The notes beneath the pieces were generated by a model that saw nothing but the letters and a program-made list of their open reading frames with translations, made no database searches and was not told the DNA's origin. 64,000 bases of DNA from JBGSTR01 sp963707135. Lineage in GTDB: Bacteria > Pseudomonadota > Gammaproteobacteria > Chromatiales > Chromatiaceae. Positions 1-9,389 of the stretch are shown here, piece after piece (position 1 is the stretch's first letter; each line of letters begins with the position of its first letter). Made by a program: the position numbers and the translations under genes. The DNA lies in contig CAVPOY010000034.1 in NCBI GenBank assembly GCA_963707135.1, forward strand, positions 1 to 64,000, in the 5' to 3' direction.

Positions 1-1
1 A

Positions 2-3000
2 CGCTCGCGGCTGCGTTATCTCTGCGAGGTCGGGCTCGGGTATCTGACCCTGGACCGGCAGTCCCGCACCCTCTCCGGCGGCGAGGTCCAGCGCATCAAC
101 CTGACCACGGCGCTCGGCACCTCGCTGGTCAACACCCTGTTCGTGCTCGACGAGCCCAGCATCGGCCTGCACCCCCGGGACATCGACCGGGTCGTACGGG
201 TCCTCGAGCGGCTGCGCGACCAGGGAAACTCGCTGTTGGTCGTCGAGCACGACCCCCAGGTGATGCTCGCCGCCGACCGCATCGTCGACATCGGACCGGG
301 GCCCGGTGAGAACGGCGGGCGCGTGGTGTTCGCGGGCACTCCGGCTGAGATGCTGAGCGCCACCGGTTCAGGGGCCAACGGCATCGCTGACCGCCGAGTA
401 CCTCTCCGGGCGCCGCCGCGTGTCCGAGCCCGTCGGCGCCGGACCGGCAGCCGAAGGACGCGCGAGCACTTCGCATCCGTGGCGCCCGGGCCCACAATCT
501 GAAGGGCCTGGACGTCGAGATCCCGCTGAACGGGCTGGTCGTGGTGACAGGCGTGTCCGGCTCGGGCAAGTCGACCCTGGTCCAGGATGTGCTGTACAAC
601 GCCCTTCGCCAGATCAGGGGCGAACCGATCGAGCCGCCGGGGGAGCACGAGTCCATCGACGGACACGAGCTGATCGGCGAGCTGATGCTGCTCGATCAGT
701 CCTCGATAGGCCGCTCGTCGCGCTCGAACCCGGCCAGCTACGTCGGCGCCCTCGACGTGATCCGCAAGCGGTTCGCGCGGACCCCGCTCGCCAAGGAGCG
801 CGGCTACACGGCCGGGACCTTCAGCTTCAACTCCGGAAACGGCCGCTGCCCGACCTGCGGCGGCAACGGCTTCGAGCGCGTGGAGATGCAGTTCCTGTCC
901 GACGTGTACCTGCGCTGCCCGGACTGCGACGGCAGTCGTTACCGCTCCTCCGTGCTCGAGATCGAGGTCCAGGGCACGGGAAACGGCGCAAAGGAAACTC
1001 CCGGGCGCTCCATAGCGGACGTGTTGGAGATGACGGTTACCGAGGCGCTGGCCTTTTTTGCCGGCGACCGGGAACTGAAGCGGTCCCTGGAACCGCTGCA
1101 GGCCGTGGGCCTCGGCTACATCCTGCTCGGACAGCCGGTGCCGACCCTCTCCGGCGGGGAGGCCCAACGGTTGAAGCTGGCCGGCCAGCTCGCCCGATCG
1201 GGCGGCGGCAAGGGCACACGCGGCGGGACCCTGTTCCTGCTGGACGAGCCGACGACCGGGCTGCACTTCGCCGACATCGAGGTGCTGCTGACCGCGTTCC
1301 GGCGCCTGATCGGCCGCGGCCATTCGTTCCTGGTGATCGAGCACAATCTGGACGTCATCGCCGCGGCGGACTGGCTTATCGATCTCGGCCCCGAGGGCGG
1401 CGATGGCGGCGGCGAGCTGGTCTGCGCCGGAACCCCGGACGCGGTCGCGGCGCACCCGACCAGTCACACGGGCCGCGCCCTGCGGGCGTTTCGCGCCGAC
1501 CCGCGCGGGACCGGGGCCGGCAACCGGGTCGAGGAGTCCCGCCAGAGCGCTTACGTTGCGCCGCCCGCCAGCTCTCATACGGGCGCGGCCATCGAGATCC
1601 TCCACGCCCGCGAGCACAACCTCAAGGACCTGTCCGTCTCGATCCCGCGCGGCCGGTTCTCGGTCATCACCGGGGTCTCCGGCAGCGGCAAGAGCACGCT
1701 GGCCTTCGACATTCTGTTCGCCGAGGGCCAGCGGCGCTATCTCGAGTCCCTGAACGCCTACGCCCGCCAGTTCGTGCAGCCGGCGGCGCGCGCGGACGTG
1801 GACGCGATCCACGGCATACCGCCGACGGTGGCCATCGAGCAGCGCACCAGCCGCGGAGGGGCGAAGAGCACGGTCGGCACCCTGACCGAGATCCACCATT
1901 TTCTGAGGCTGCTCTACGTCAAGCTCGGCATCCAGCAATGCCCGGACTGCGGGATCGAGATCCGTCCCCAATCCCGCGACGCGATCCTGGACCGCATCCT
2001 GCGCGAGCACGCCGGCCAGCGCATCGCCTTGCTGGCCCCGCTGGTGGTCGCGCGCAAGGGGCTCTACAAAGAGCTCGCGGCCTGGGCCGCCCGTAAGGGC
2101 TGGTTCCTTCTCCGGGTCGACGGCGAGCCCGTCGAGACCAACGAGTGGCCTCGGCTGGATCGGTTCCGGGAGCATTCGATCGATCTCCCGGTCGGCGAGA
2201 TCCTGGTCTCGGCGGAGACGGAGGCGGAGCTCCGCGCCCTGGTCGACCAGACACTGGACCTGGGCAAGGGGCTGGCTCGGGCCGCGCGCGTCTCCCGTGG
2301 CGACTGGGGCGCGGAGACGCCCTACTCCACTCAGCGCGCCTGCCCCGGCTGCGGGAAGGGCTTCGCCGAGCCGGACCCGCGCCTGTTCAGCTACAACTCG
2401 AAGCACGGCTGGTGCCCGTCCTGCTTCGGTACCGGGTTGGAGCTTCCCGGCTTCGACGCCGAGCAGACCGGCGAGGAGGGCCAGTGGCTGGACCCGGACG
2501 ACGCCGGGCGTGCCGCCTGCGGGACCTGCGCGGGCGGCCGGCTGAACCGGGAGGCGCTCTCCGTGCGTTTCCGCGACCGATCCATCGCCGAGCTCTCGGC
2601 CCTGACGGTCAGCGAGGCCGCCGAGCTCATCGACGCCCTGGCGCTCGACGGCCGGGAGGCCGCGATCGGCGGCGACCTGCTCTCCGAGGTCCGCCACCGG
2701 CTCGCGTTCCTCGCCGAGGTCGGCCTCGGTTACCTCTCGCTGGACCGCGGTGCGCCGACCCTGTCCGGCGGCGAGGCCCAGCGCATTCGGCTCGCGGCAC
2801 AGCTCGGCTCGAACCTCCAGGGGGTCTGCTACGTGCTGGACGAGCCGACCATCGGCCTGCACCCCCGCGACAACGGCATGCTGCTCGACACGCTCGCCAG
2901 ACTGGAGGACCGGGGCAACACCGTCGTCGTCGTCGAGCACGACGAGGAGACCATCCGCCGGGCCGGGCATGTTATCGACCTCGGGCCGGGCGCCGGGCTC

Positions 3001-4170
3001 TACGGCGGTCGGGTGGTCGCCGCGGGCACCTGCGAAGAGTTGATCGCCAACCCGGACTCCATCACCGGGCGGTTCCTCGGCCGCCGCTCCGCCCGCTCGC
3101 GGCCCCCGCGCGGAACGGGGGGAGACTGCGCCTGGCTCCGGGTCAGAGGCGCCTCGCTCAACAACCTCCAGCGCATCGACCTGCGGCTGCCGCTCGGCCG
3201 GCTGGTGTGCGTGACCGGCGTCTCCGGTTCGGGGAAATCGACGCTGGTGCGGGACGTGCTGGTGCGAAACCTTCGCGGGTTGCTCGACGCCGGACACCCG
3301 AGGAGCGTGCGAGCGAAGCGCTCGGATCGGGTGGGTTGCGAGGGCATCAATGGATTCGAGCACCTGGCGCGCGTGCTCGAGGTGGACCAGACCCCGATCG
3401 GCAAGACGCCGCGCTCCTGCCCCGCGACCTACGTCGGGTTCTGGGACCGCATCCGGCGGTTGTTCGCCGCGACGACGGAGGCGCGGATACTCGGCTGGGG
3501 GCCGGCCCGGTTCTCCTTCAACACCGCGGGCGGCCGCTGCGCGGCCTGCGAGGGCCAGGGCGTTCAGCGGCTCGAGATGAGCTTCCTGCCGGACGTCCGG
3601 ATGACCTGCGAGGTCTGCGGCGGCAGCCGATTCGACCGCGAAACCCGCGAGGTGCGTTACCTCGGACTCGACATCGGGCAGGTGCTTGCGCTGAGCGTCG
3701 ACGAGGCGTTCGAGCTGTTCGCCGCCCATCCCGCCGTCCATCATGCGCTGGCGCTGCTGCGCGACGTCGGCCTCGGCTACCTGAGCCTCGGGCAGCCGAG
3801 CCCGACCCTATCGGGCGGCGAGGCGCAACGGCTGAAGCTCGTCACCGAGCTGGCCAAGGCCCGGTCGTCGGCCGACGGCACCGCCGCGCGGCCGACCCTC
3901 TATGTGCTGGACGAGCCAACGGTCGGCCTGCACATGGCCGACGTGGAGCGGCTGACCGCCGTGCTGCACCGGCTGGCGGACGCGGGTCACTCGGTGCTGG
4001 TCGTCGAGCACAATCTCGACCTGATCGCCGAGGCCGATTGGGTCATCGACCTCGGGCCCGAGGGTGGCAGCGGCGGCGGGCGGATCATCGGCGCCGGGAC
4101 GCCCGAGCAGATCGCGGCTTCCTCCGAATGGCCGACCGCCCGGGCACTGCGGCGACACCTGGACGGCTGA
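2..4170 (+). CDS. uvrA: UvrA-family excinuclease subunit, tandem-duplicated form, 5' end outside window, two apparent frameshifts
   Basis: DNA-damage recognition ATPase of nucleotide excision repair. The visible part is not one UvrA but the end of one copy joined to a full second copy. Bases 2-365 read (frame 2) the first signature TLSGGEVQR and Walker B LDEPSIGLH. From about 485 (frame 1) follow Walker A GVSGSGKSTL, a CPTCGGNGFE zinc module, LSGGEAQR and LDEPTTGLH. A second copy starts near 1590 with GVSGSGKSTLAFD, and continues with CPDCG, CPGCG and CxxC zinc pairs, two more LSGGEAQR signatures and Walker B motifs, and a last zinc module near 3535. Long double UvrA proteins are known in proteobacteria. 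The reading frame shifts near 383 (frame 2 to 3, at LTAEYLSGRR) and again between about 440 and 469 (frame 3 to 1, at LRIRGARAHNL). The protein continues unbroken afterwards, so sequencing indels are as likely as decay. Confidence 0.88.
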
Positions 4171-4174
4171 CCGG

Positions 4175-4190
4175 CCGGACGCGCGTCCGG
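4175..4190. terminator. GC palindrome between convergent genes
   Basis: A perfect 16-base palindrome (ccggacgcgcgtccgg) lies between the uvrA stop and the convergent ompA-like stop. There is no T-run on either side, so its role as a bidirectional terminator is only inferred from position. Confidence 0.3.
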
Positions 4191-4206
4191 AAAGGACGCC
4201 GAACCG

Positions 4207-4896
4207 TCAGCCCTGATCGGTGATCGGGATGATGGTGATGTCGACCCGCCGGTTCAGACGCCGGCCCTCGTCGGTGTCGTTGCTGGCGATCGGGCGGGTC
4301 TTGCCGTAACCGGCGGCCGTCATCCGTTCCGAGATCACGCCATCACCGGTGAAATACCGCTCGACTGACAGGGCGCGCCGCTCCGAAAGGGCCTGATTGT
4401 GCTCGTAGGAACCGGTACTGTCGGTGTGCCCGGCAATGTACAACTGGGTCTTGCCGTACTTGTTCACGATGTTGGAAATGGTATCCATGGTGCTGTAGAA
4501 GCCGGGCTTGATGGTGTCCGAGTCCACCTCGAACGTCGTCTCGCCGGTCATGCCGACCAGCAACTCGTCGTTCGGCAGCTTCTCCACGCGGATCATGCCG
4601 CTCGCGATCTCATTGGCGAGCGCCTTCTCGAAGTCCTTGCGCTGCTGCTCCATGTAGGCGCCGACCATACCCCCGGCCAGCGCGCCGCCGACCGCCCCGA
4701 TCAGCGCCCCGCGCCCGGCGTTGGCGCTCAACGAGCCGATCAGCGCGCCCGCGGCGGCGCCGGCGGCGGTGCCGATCGCCGCGCCGGTGCCGGTCTCGGT
4801 CATGCGCTTGTTTCCCATGTTGTCGGTGGCGCAGCCAGATACCAGTGCCGCGGCGCACACCAGAACGGCCGCTCGTTTGGCGATAGGTCGGGTCAT
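4207..4896 (-). CDS. OmpA-family lipoprotein with glycine-zipper (YiaD-like)
   Basis: 229 aa outer-membrane lipoprotein expected to bind peptidoglycan. It has a lipoprotein signal with lipobox LVSGC (Cys22), a glycine/alanine-rich zipper segment at about residues 36-82 (GAAIGTAAGAAAGALIG type), and a C-terminal OmpA domain at about 115-225 with the peptidoglycan-binding signature HTDSTGS...LSERRA and a terminal NRRVDI. Length and order match YiaD-like proteins. The ATG is preceded by AAGGAG at good spacing. It stands alone, convergent with uvrA. A second OmpA-domain protein is encoded at 9390-11057 with a nearly identical C-terminal phrase (GYGKTRPIASND versus GYGETRPIASND). Confidence 0.9.
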   Translation of the reverse strand: MTRPIAKRAAVLVCAAALVSGCATDNMGNKRMTETGTGAAIGTAAGAAAGALIGSLSANAGRGALIGAVGGALAGGMVGAYMEQQRKDFEKALANEIASGMIRVEKLPNDELLVGMTGETTFEVDSDTIKPGFYSTMDTISNIVNKYGKTQLYIAGHTDSTGSYEHNQALSERRALSVERYFTGDGVISERMTAAGYGKTRPIASNDTDEGRRLNRRVDITIIPITDQG

Positions 4897-5245
4897 AGAA
4901 GCTCCTTGAAATAGTGATGGATACGCGGATAGCCGCGGACGCCCGCCCGGCGGTGGCGGCGGATGATACCAGAGCCCGAGCCGGCCGATTGGGTCCGCGA
5001 GCGTGTCGTTTGGCGTTTGACCACTCGCCGAACCCTGGCGCGCGCGCCGGGGCTCGGCCGCGGAGGATCGGGGATACCCGGGCGAACCGGAGACTTCCTA
5101 CTGCAGAATAGGGCTCAACGTGCCAACGGTTGCCGAAGGGCGACGTTCCAAGGAGATACTGATCAAATGCCATCCTGGCACTTAGTCAACTCGCCATCCT
5201 GGGTCCAGCCGGAAAACGCAACAGATCATCAATTCCGTGACCGGC
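4897..5245. other. Intergenic, nothing recognised
   Basis: About 350 bases upstream of the ompA-like gene and downstream of the TauE-like gene. It should hold the promoter of the former; I see no convincing hexamer pair, RNA gene or conserved reading frame. Confidence 0.4.
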
Positions 5246-6016
5246 CTATCCACTCAAGCCCGCGAAATACTGTCCCGACAGTATCAGGACCATCGCCCAA
5301 AGCACCCGGCGAAGCCAGCGTCTGTAAGTATCCGCGTCTACCCCGTCCCTTATCCGCATGCCGACCAGAAGCGAGGCCAAGGCGATCGCCGCGAACGGCA
5401 GGGTCGCGCCGAGAAGATCCAACGACAGGACGCCGGCGAACGAGAAGGCGCCCACCTGAGCGACCTTGCCGGCCAGGAAGCACAGGTTGAACACCTGGAC
5501 CATGGCAAGATTCGACATGCCCACCTCGAGGGCGAAGATGATGAGCAAGGGCACCATCACGTTGACCGTTCCGGCGGAGATGCCGGCCGCGAGACCGAAC
5601 AGCAGATAGGCCAGCCAGGTTCGGGTGCGCACCCAGTCCATCCGAATGGCGCGCATCCAGTCGTTGAATAGATGCAGCAGGATGATCCCGGCCAGCAACA
5701 GCCGAAACGGGTCAGGGTCGACGCTGATCAGCAGCCAGGTCCCCATCAGGGCACCCAGCGGGATCATCAGCGCCAGCGGCCAGTAGCGCCCAATGCTCTC
5801 CGACCAGCGCCCGCCGCGAAGAATGCTGACCAGATTCACGCCGATCGTCGGCAGCAGCGTAAGCAGGATGGCGCTGCGCACATCGAACAGTATCGCGATC
5901 AGGGGTGTGGCCAGCATCGGAAACCCCAGGCCCAGGATGCCGTGGGCAAGCCCCGCGAACAGAAAGACCGCCGCGATGGCCAGCCAGACGGTAAGCTCCA
6001 GGTCCAGGGGATCCAA
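5246..6016 (-). CDS. TauE/SafE-family membrane permease
   Basis: 256 aa integral membrane protein with about eight hydrophobic segments and the family's two-fold repeat layout (AAVFLFAGLAHGILGLGFP near the N-terminus, a related LLFGLAAGISAGTVNVMVP in the second half). The family exports sulfite, sulfoacetate or related anions, or moves other small anions; the substrate cannot be read from sequence. The chosen TTG start sits 9 bases after GAGGA on the minus strand. No operon partner is visible. A sulfur role would fit the soxC/soxD-like genes near 50 kb, but this is inference. Confidence 0.85.
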   Translation of the reverse strand: MDPLDLELTVWLAIAAVFLFAGLAHGILGLGFPMLATPLIAILFDVRSAILLTLLPTIGVNLVSILRGGRWSESIGRYWPLALMIPLGALMGTWLLISVDPDPFRLLLAGIILLHLFNDWMRAIRMDWVRTRTWLAYLLFGLAAGISAGTVNVMVPLLIIFALEVGMSNLAMVQVFNLCFLAGKVAQVGAFSFAGVLSLDLLGATLPFAAIALASLLVGMRIRDGVDADTYRRWLRRVLWAMVLILSGQYFAGLSG

Positions 6017-6225
6017 CGGGCGGTTTCCTCAGAGCAGCGCGGCCGGGCCGAAGGGACGAACGGTCGGAGCGGGTTTGACCGAATGCTACGCGGCAGACAC
6101 CCGAGGCGCGAGCGTCGGGATTCGGGGTCCAAAACAGCACCGGTACCCCGAAACGCTGGTCCCAGCGGGAGAGCACCGGCGATCATCGAGAAAAACCTGC
6201 ACACCGACCCGATGGCGCACAGGTC

Positions 6226-6450
6226 ATGAACCCGACCAAGCAAACGCGCAAGTGGCTGTTCTTCGTCCCGCTCGCCGCGGGCATCGGCATTTTCGTCGTT
6301 CTCACCAACCGCGGCGAGCCGCCGGAGCAGCGGGCCTCTGAGCCGCCCGCGCGGGTGGTGCGCACCATCGAGGCGCCCCTGGTGACCGAGGTGCCCCGCG
6401 CGCTTGGCTACGGGCGCGTCAAGCCCGAACGGGTCTGTGAAGCGGTTGCG
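6226..6450 (+). pseudogene. N-terminal fragment of an RND efflux periplasmic adaptor (HlyD family)
   Basis: The first ~75 residues look like the start of a membrane-fusion adaptor: short cytoplasmic tail, one TM segment (WLFFVPLAAGIGIFVVLTN), then a proline-rich linker and RALGYGRVKPERVCEAVA, resembling the beginning of the barrel/lipoyl part in adaptors (usually GYGxVxPxxxWEAVAEV). After about base 450 of this stretch the similarity stops, although the frame stays open to 6705. Full adaptors are 350-400 aa, so this is a 5' remnant joined to unrelated DNA. No RND pump gene follows. Confidence 0.6.
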
Positions 6451-6997
6451 AAGGCCACGAGTCTACCGCCGAAACCGCACTGGCGGCTGATCGAGAACAC
6501 CCCAGTCACGAAAGGGATTTGGCCCCCCGTCAGCCAACTGCAGTTTGCTCGACGGCGCATCTTCGATGCCCGCATAGCCTTCACCCAGCCGCACCACGGC
6601 GTGACGGACTTGGCCACAACCAACCGGGAGGACTTCGAGGATTTCGGATTTACGGGATTCTGGAATCCGCTGGTCAAAGGACCCGAAGGGCCGCTCGGAA
6701 CATAATCCCTCAACCGTTACGTCGTCATGTTCCATCGCTTCCGCCGTCCGGGCATTCGCCGCAGACGAATCGCACCCGTGACCGACCATCGGAGACAAGC
6801 GATTTCCCCCTGCGCCTAGAACTCAACAGCGGGACCAATCCCTTCGAGGGCCGGCGCAACGAGCTCACACCACGGCAGATCAAGCACCGACAGCGGCTCA
6901 AGGACTTCACCAATCGGAAGCGCTAACCCGCGCCACTCACGCGAGCCGTCGCGCGGGCACCCTGTTGGCGCCCGCGCGCAAACGCCCGATTTCGGCC
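6451..6997. other. Unassigned DNA downstream of the broken adaptor
   Basis: Both strands carry short open frames (e.g. minus strand 6463-6798) with no domain I can name and no good start context. The abrupt change from adaptor sequence suggests a deletion or insertion junction near 6450. Confidence 0.4.
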
Positions 6998-7324
6998 TCA
7001 GTCGCCGGGAACGTTCGCCCGTTCCAATAAAGGCAGCCGCAGCAGCCGTTCGCTTCGCCAGACTCGCACGATGCGAACCCGCGTTGCCTCGCGGCGGTAG
7101 ACGACCCGAAACGGTGGATGGATCAACTCGCGCAGGAAGGTTTGGACGAACTCGGGCACAACCCGCCCGATGTCCGGGTGATCGCCAAGGACCTCGATGC
7201 GTTCGAAAATCTCGGTGACGAGGCGGTCTCCAATCTCCGGGAGCCCCTGCTCGGCAAACCACTCCCGAATGTCTCTCAGGTCGCCGAGTGCGGACTCGGC
7301 GAAGCTGATCGTGGCGACTGGCAC
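6998..7324 (-). CDS. Type II toxin, RelE/ParE family
   Basis: 108 aa, the size of ParE-like toxins. It shows the family pattern: N-terminal beta strand then two helices (FAESALGDLRDIREWFAEQG, EIGDRLVTEIFERIEVLGDHPDIGR), followed by the C-terminal strands FRVVYRREATRVRIVRVW. ParE relatives inhibit gyrase and RelE relatives cut mRNA on ribosomes; the sequence reads more like ParE, but the target is not proven. The GTG start lies 4 bases after the stop of the antitoxin gene, so the pair is co-transcribed and probably translationally coupled. Confidence 0.85.
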   Translation of the reverse strand: MPVATISFAESALGDLRDIREWFAEQGLPEIGDRLVTEIFERIEVLGDHPDIGRVVPEFVQTFLRELIHPPFRVVYRREATRVRIVRVWRSERLLRLPLLERANVPGD

Positions 7325-7328
7325 CGCC

Positions 7329-7598
7329 CTACTTCAGGCCGAAGCGTATCTTCGCGTCGGCGAGGGAAACCTCCCTCCCCGCCTCCAGGTCCGCCAGACC
7401 AGCGACAACGGCGCGCATGAAGGCGCGCTCCTCTTCCGCCTGCTCGAAGTCGGCAACCGACTGGACTACGGCTACCCCGCGCCCCCGGCTCGTGAGCAGA
7501 ACGGGCCGGTGGGCCTCGGCGGCGTGCTTGACCACTCGGCCCGGATTGACTTTGAGGTCGGCCAGGGGCACGACGTCCTCGGAAAATTTCACGCTCAT
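7329..7598 (-). CDS. Type II antitoxin, Phd/YefM family
   Basis: 89 aa DNA-binding antitoxin for the adjacent toxin. The N-terminal half follows the Phd/YefM fold (VPLADLKVNPGRVVKHAAEA, then PVLLTSRGRGVAVVQSVADFE), the part that dimerises and binds the operator. The C-terminal tail (LADLEAGREVSLADAKIRFGLK) is the toxin-neutralising segment. Antitoxin first, toxin second is the usual order, and such operons repress themselves. Confidence 0.87.
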   Translation of the reverse strand: MSVKFSEDVVPLADLKVNPGRVVKHAAEAHRPVLLTSRGRGVAVVQSVADFEQAEEERAFMRAVVAGLADLEAGREVSLADAKIRFGLK

Positions 7599-7629
7599 AC
7601 ACGGCCCTCTCGCGCCTTGCGGGGACCCT

Positions 7630-7657
7630 AGAATAGCACCTGTTAAGAGGTCTTCAA
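7630..7657 (-). promoter_or_regulatory. Candidate promoter of the toxin-antitoxin operon
   Basis: On the minus strand TTGAAG (7657-7652), a 16-base spacer and TATTCT (7635-7630), the latter preceded by an extended -10 TGC, lie about 30 bases before the antitoxin ATG. Hexamer matches are 4/6 each. Confidence 0.35.
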
Positions 7658-7703
7658 ACAGGAGCGGTAAACGCCGGGGCAGACCGGTCCCCGGTGGGCT
7701 CGG

Positions 7704-8981
7704 CTAACGGACCCCCCGCCCCGGCCGACAGGGCGTTTCGGCAAGCTCCAGCAGCTCGGCGAGCGCGCTCGCCGGGATAGGTTTGAACAGATATCGGTCG
7801 AACCCGCTTTCGCTGGGCTTGCCACGATCCTGATCCCTGCCGGAGAGTGCGACGATCGTCACCTCGTTGGCCCAGGGCTGTTCGCGAATGCGCCGGCACG
7901 CGCCGTACCCGTCGAGCCGCGGCATACCGATATCGAGCAGCACCAGCAGGGGGCGGACCCGGTCGGCCGCCGCGACGGCGTCGAGACCGTCGCGGGCCTT
8001 GGTCACCTCGCAGCCCATCAGCTCGAGCAGCACGGCGAGCGAATCGGCTATGTCCGCGTTGTCGTCCGCGACCACCACACACAATCCATTTCCCGGCAGG
8101 GACGGGCCTGGCACCGATGTTTCGTCGATCGGCGCCGGCTCGCTGGCGGACGTCTCGATGATCGCCGGGAGGCGCACGATAAATTCGCTACCCCGCCCAG
8201 GCCCCCGCTCCTCGCCTCGATGTCGCCGCCGTGCATCTGCGCCAGCCCGCGCGCCATCGAGAGCCCGATGCCGAGACCGCCGCAGGCCTGGTCCGCGCCC
8301 GTGTCGGCCTGGGTGAACATCTCGAATACCCGGGGCAATTGGTCCGCAGCGATCCCGATACCGGTGTCGGCGACCCACACCACGGCCTCGACCTCCGCCA
8401 AGGTGCCCGAGAGACGCGCCGCCAGACAGTCCGGCAGCAGACTGAAGGTGCGATGCCCCACCCGGCAGTACCAGCGGGGAATCCGGGTGCCGGGCGGGGT
8501 GACGCGCCGGTAGGTGCCGTGGCGGGCAAAGCCGCAACCCCCCTGCGGATGCAGCGGACAGCGCGGCAGGCTTGCCCTCCGCCAGCCCCGTTGGCTAACG
8601 TACTCCCCGCCGGTGAGTCCACAGTCGAAGCGGAGTTGCACCGGCCACCGGCCCGCACGGGTGCAACCGTGGCGGGCCTTCTGCTGTTCTGAGGTCCCGT
8701 TAGTCTGCCAGACCGACGCCACCCCCGCCTGACGGCGGTGGCTTTGGGAAACTGCGGCTGAACGCTCGCCCCCTCTGGCTCACCACCAACACCAGTTCAC
8801 CGGAGGTGCACTCCGACCCAAACGTGCCGGTGAATTGCGGATTAACGTGAGGCCCAACACCGGCGATCGGTGACGTCCTCGCCGGCGCTGAGAATGCCGA
8901 CCGTAGCGCCCGCCGCGTCGGTCAGCCGCGCATTGTGCCAGGCAATCAGCCGCGCTCGCCCATCGCGGCAGCGCACCCTGT
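7704..8981 (-). pseudogene. Decayed hybrid sensor histidine kinase (PAS - HATPase - receiver)
   Basis: Pieces of a hybrid kinase lie in order on the minus strand but not in one frame. 8981-8850 encodes a PAS C-terminal cap (VRCRDGRARLIAWHN...VGILSAGEDVTDRR). 8377-8190 encodes an ATPase core with VADTGIGIAADQLPRVFEMF and GGLGIGLSMARGLAQMHGG. 8140-7704 is a receiver domain (VVVADDNADIADSLAVLLE, phospho-acceptor in LVLLDIGMPRLDGYG, lysine in YLFKPI). The HisKA dimerisation part with its histidine is missing and replaced by unrelated sequence (8378-8845). A frameshift near 8190 separates the ATPase from the receiver. The gene cannot encode a working kinase. Confidence 0.8.
8378..8722 (-). mobile_element. 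Zinc-ribbon fragment of a transposon-associated protein inserted in the kinase
   Basis: The reading frame begins with a cysteine-bearing segment (PRCPLHPQGGCGFARHGTYR ... RWYCRVGHRTFSLLPDCLA) and ends in SGTLAEVEAVV, where it fuses in frame to the kinase ATPase core at WVADTGIG. The first part resembles zinc-ribbon proteins that accompany transposons (I recall a DUF6431-like family; this is from memory). It lies between the PAS and ATPase pieces of the kinase, so it arrived by insertion with loss of the HisKA region. Confidence 0.45.
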
Positions 8982-8982
8982 T

Positions 8983-9139
8983 CTAGGAGTCTGTCCGACT
9001 TAAGGTGCTGTAGCCTCAGACTGGCCAACGTTCGGCCGATTTGGCAAGCCCTACGCGAAATTCAGCGATGTCAGCGACTGCGAAAGCTCCAGATTTCGCG
9101 CACGCGCTCGTCGCGAAGCTAAGTCGGACAGACTCCTAG
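8983..9139. mobile_element. 157-bp MITE-like element with 20-bp terminal inverted repeats
   Basis: The sequence ctaggagtctgtccgactta at 8983-9002 is matched by its exact reverse complement at 9120-9139. The outermost four bases are CTAG at both ends and could be a target-site duplication. The interior is too short to encode a transposase. It sits directly against the upstream edge of the PAS remnant, truncating it. Confidence 0.75.
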
Positions 9140-9389
9140 GCAAGCGTTCAGCGACCTGCCCGGGGGATTCTGCGGTCTTGCGTACCATGCGGCAAGACCT
9201 TGTCGGCAGTGGAATGATTGCGCCCGGGCCGGAGGCTGGCGGCCGGCCGGACCTGCTCCAGTACTCGCCCCCCCAATCGGATTGCGACCGGTCCGCTCGG
9301 CCGGATCAGGCATAATGGCGACTTGGCCCGCCGACCGCGGGTCCGTCCGCTGCGACGCCCCTACACCACACAAATAAGGAGGTAACACG
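9140..9389. other. Upstream region of the coiled-coil OmpA gene
   Basis: No gene recognised. A CATAAT at 9311-9316 could be a -10 element but has no -35 partner at normal distance. Confidence 0.3.

Noticed and set aside
16..3744. 1242-codon open frame on the minus strand opposite uvrA
   Set aside because: It is a shadow frame of GC-rich uvrA codons; it has no family features and the plus strand carries unmistakable ABC motifs.
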